Shown here: positions 63,328 to 64,000 of the stretch, piece after piece
Layout: every line of letters begins with the position of its first letter
How positions within the stretch are numbered: the stretch's first letter is position 1
Source: JACVRW01 sp963765135
Lineage (GTDB): Bacteria > Actinomycetota > Thermoleophilia > Solirubrobacterales > Thermoleophilaceae
Direction: 5' to 3'
Assembly (NCBI GenBank): GCA_963765135.1
Contig: CAVXUX010000007.1
Location: 186,001-250,000, forward strand
Length of the DNA stretch: 64,000 bases
Notes under the pieces: generated by a model
The model's input: only the letters and a program-made list of their open reading frames with translations
What the model was told of the DNA's origin: nothing
Databases searched by the model: none
Translations under genes and position numbers: made by a program

Positions 63328-63771
63328 TCAGGCTGCCGCGTCGGCGGCGTCGAGTGCGGCGACCACTTCGTGGGCCGGGATCCGCTGGAAATCGAGCAGG
63401 ACCCCGCCGTTGCGGCGCACGGCAGCTGCGAAGGGACCCGCCCAGCGGTTCTCGTAGACGATCAAGACCGCCGCGGTTCCCGGCTCGATCGCCTCGGCCG
63501 CGGTCGCGACGTCGTCCTCGCCAAGCAGGCCCGTGCTGGCCCCTTCGAAGACCTTGAAGTCCCCGGCGCTCTTGTCGTCGAGATCCGAGGCCTCGAAGCC
63601 GGAGTACGTGCCGTCCTCGTTCTGCATGACGAACATGACGTCGAGCACGCGGATGATCCCGCGCTCGACGAGGTCCACCATGAGCGGAATGGCGTCGCCG
63701 GTCATCGGTGCGTCGGCCGGATAGCCGATCACGACGATGTCGATCGGCCCAAGTTCCTCGTGAGCTTCCAT
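63328..63771 (-). CDS. DUF6325 family protein (paralog 2)
   Basis: 147 residues from ATG 63771, exactly 22 nt after the GGGTGA half-site at 63794 (reading leftward). LGPIDIVVIGYPADAPMTGD, VERGIIRVLDVMFVMQNEDG and GTAAVLIVYENRWAGPFAAA are the family pattern. Soluble, no catalytic residues recognised. No Shine-Dalgarno before the ATG, supporting a leaderless start. Confidence 0.88.
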   Translation of the reverse strand: MEAHEELGPIDIVVIGYPADAPMTGDAIPLMVDLVERGIIRVLDVMFVMQNEDGTYSGFEASDLDDKSAGDFKVFEGASTGLLGEDDVATAAEAIEPGTAAVLIVYENRWAGPFAAAVRRNGGVLLDFQRIPAHEVVAALDAADAAA

Positions 63772-63793
63772 GCGGCGAGTCCAACACGCCGCT

Positions 63794-63823
63794 GGGTGAG
63801 CGGGCATCACCCGTTTGGGATGA
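63794..63823 (-). promoter_or_regulatory. Triple half-site promoter element, copy 6 (leftward)
   Basis: Read on the minus strand: TCATCC (63818-63823, one mismatch), five bases, GGGTGA (63807-63812), seven bases, TCACCC (63794-63799). ATG of the DUF6325 gene lies exactly 22 nt further. GGACTCG occupies spacer positions 12-18. The middle half-site contains the stop codon of the upstream gene. Confidence 0.85.
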
Positions 63824-64000
63824 AATCGCGCGCGATGCAGCGGAAGCCGATGTGCTGGGTGGACGTGTCCACCCCTTCGGCCTGGCGCGCCGCCGGCCGG
63901 TAGCGCAGGCAGTAGTTCGGCGCGCACAGGTGCGAGCCGCCTTTGATCACGCGGCGCGCGATCGGGTCGCCGGGCTGGCGTGGCGCGCAGCAGGCCTTCG
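63807..64000 (-). CDS. Formylglycine-generating-enzyme-like protein (partial, 3-prime end only)
   Basis: The last 63 codons of a leftward gene that begins outside the window. RRVIKGGSHLCAPNYCLRYR and DTSTQHIGFRCI match the C-terminal active-site region of FGE-sulfatase proteins, with the two cysteines that form the formylglycine-generating centre. Its TGA (63807-63809) lies inside the GGGTGA half-site of the promoter for the next gene. Confidence 0.88.
   Translation of the reverse strand, partial: KACCAPRQPGDPIARRVIKGGSHLCAPNYCLRYRPAARQAEGVDTSTQHIGFRCIARDFIPNG

Noticed and set aside
45769..63823. The TCACCC/GGGTGA elements as a CRISPR array, REP-type repeat or transposon ends
   Set aside because: Copies are kilobases apart, only the hexamers are conserved, spacers vary, and position relative to start codons is fixed; there are no cas or transposase genes.
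45769..63823. The elements as transcription terminators
   Set aside because: The 6-bp inverted repeat could fold, but a third half-site at fixed distance and start codons 22 nt downstream fit promoter control; no T tracts follow.
1..64000. Programmed frameshifting as the reason for the many frame breaks
   Set aside because: Breaks fall at different positions in unrelated families, including compensating pairs inside one gene, with no shared slippery site and stimulator. A common error source explains them better.
1..64000. tRNA, rRNA or riboswitch genes
   Set aside because: I saw no cloverleaf-compatible segment with a conserved T-loop and no known riboswitch core; a covariance-model search would settle this.

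Overview
This window is very GC-rich, densely coded and has short intergenic spaces. It reads as the chromosome of a soil-type actinobacterium. The mix of genes (type III glutamine synthetase, an HD-GYP regulator, DUF7144, DUF6325 and SHOCT proteins, a mycobacterial-type holin fused to a phosphodiesterase) suggests Thermoleophilia/Solirubrobacterales; that placement is an inference. I saw no rRNA or tRNA genes, CRISPR array, insertion sequence or phage block.

Layout. 1-9.7 kb: an HD-GYP protein (cut by the left edge), type III glutamine synthetase, an ABC exporter pair, two NAD(P)-dependent oxidoreductases, a secreted beta-propeller-like protein and a LysE exporter. 9.7-20.8 kb: a GH114 enzyme, then a carbohydrate-use cluster. 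In that cluster an IclR regulator, an SDR and an amidohydrolase face a GH4 glycosidase, a second SDR, a complete sugar ABC importer, a RidA protein and a D-threonine-aldolase-like PLP enzyme. A palindrome and a good promoter lie in the 54-bp gap between the two arms. 21-29 kb: a second ABC exporter pair, the iron importer pair efeU/efeO behind a double DtxR/IdeR-like box, an FAD oxidase/DUF1365 pair, a PH-domain protein and a potassium channel. 29-45.8 kb: two anti-sigma-type ATPases, hydrolases, an SRAP protein whose start and catalytic cysteine are missing, a DUF1800/DUF1501/cupredoxin operon, an acyl-CoA carboxyltransferase, a cation/proton antiporter, DUF2254, an RNase D and a fused peptidoglycan hydrolase. 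45.8-64 kb: an envelope/stress-type region with a holin-phosphodiesterase fusion, AI-2E permease, HerA-like ATPase, two MFS exporters, ClC channel, ZIP transporter and many small DUF1269/DUF6325/DUF7144/SHOCT/PLDc_N proteins.

The most interesting signal is in the last 18 kb. A three-part sequence, TCACCC-N5-GGGTGA-N7-TCACCC, recurs at six intergenic places, facing eight genes or leader ORFs. Two of the places are bidirectional, with four half-sites each. In four of the eight orientations a start codon sits exactly 22 nt after the last half-site; in two others it sits 21 or 25 nt after. A TC(G) is conserved 4-6 nt before that point. This looks like one promoter/activator class that often makes leaderless mRNAs, driving a local regulon of small membrane and stress-type proteins. 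Two of these promoters first drive an 18- or 26-codon ORF whose stop overlaps the start of a membrane-protein gene.

Data quality. About 22 conserved reading frames are broken by a single frame change, many of them compatible with loss of one GC/CG dinucleotide. Because essential-type genes are hit, I treat these as probable sequencing errors and annotate each gene through the break.
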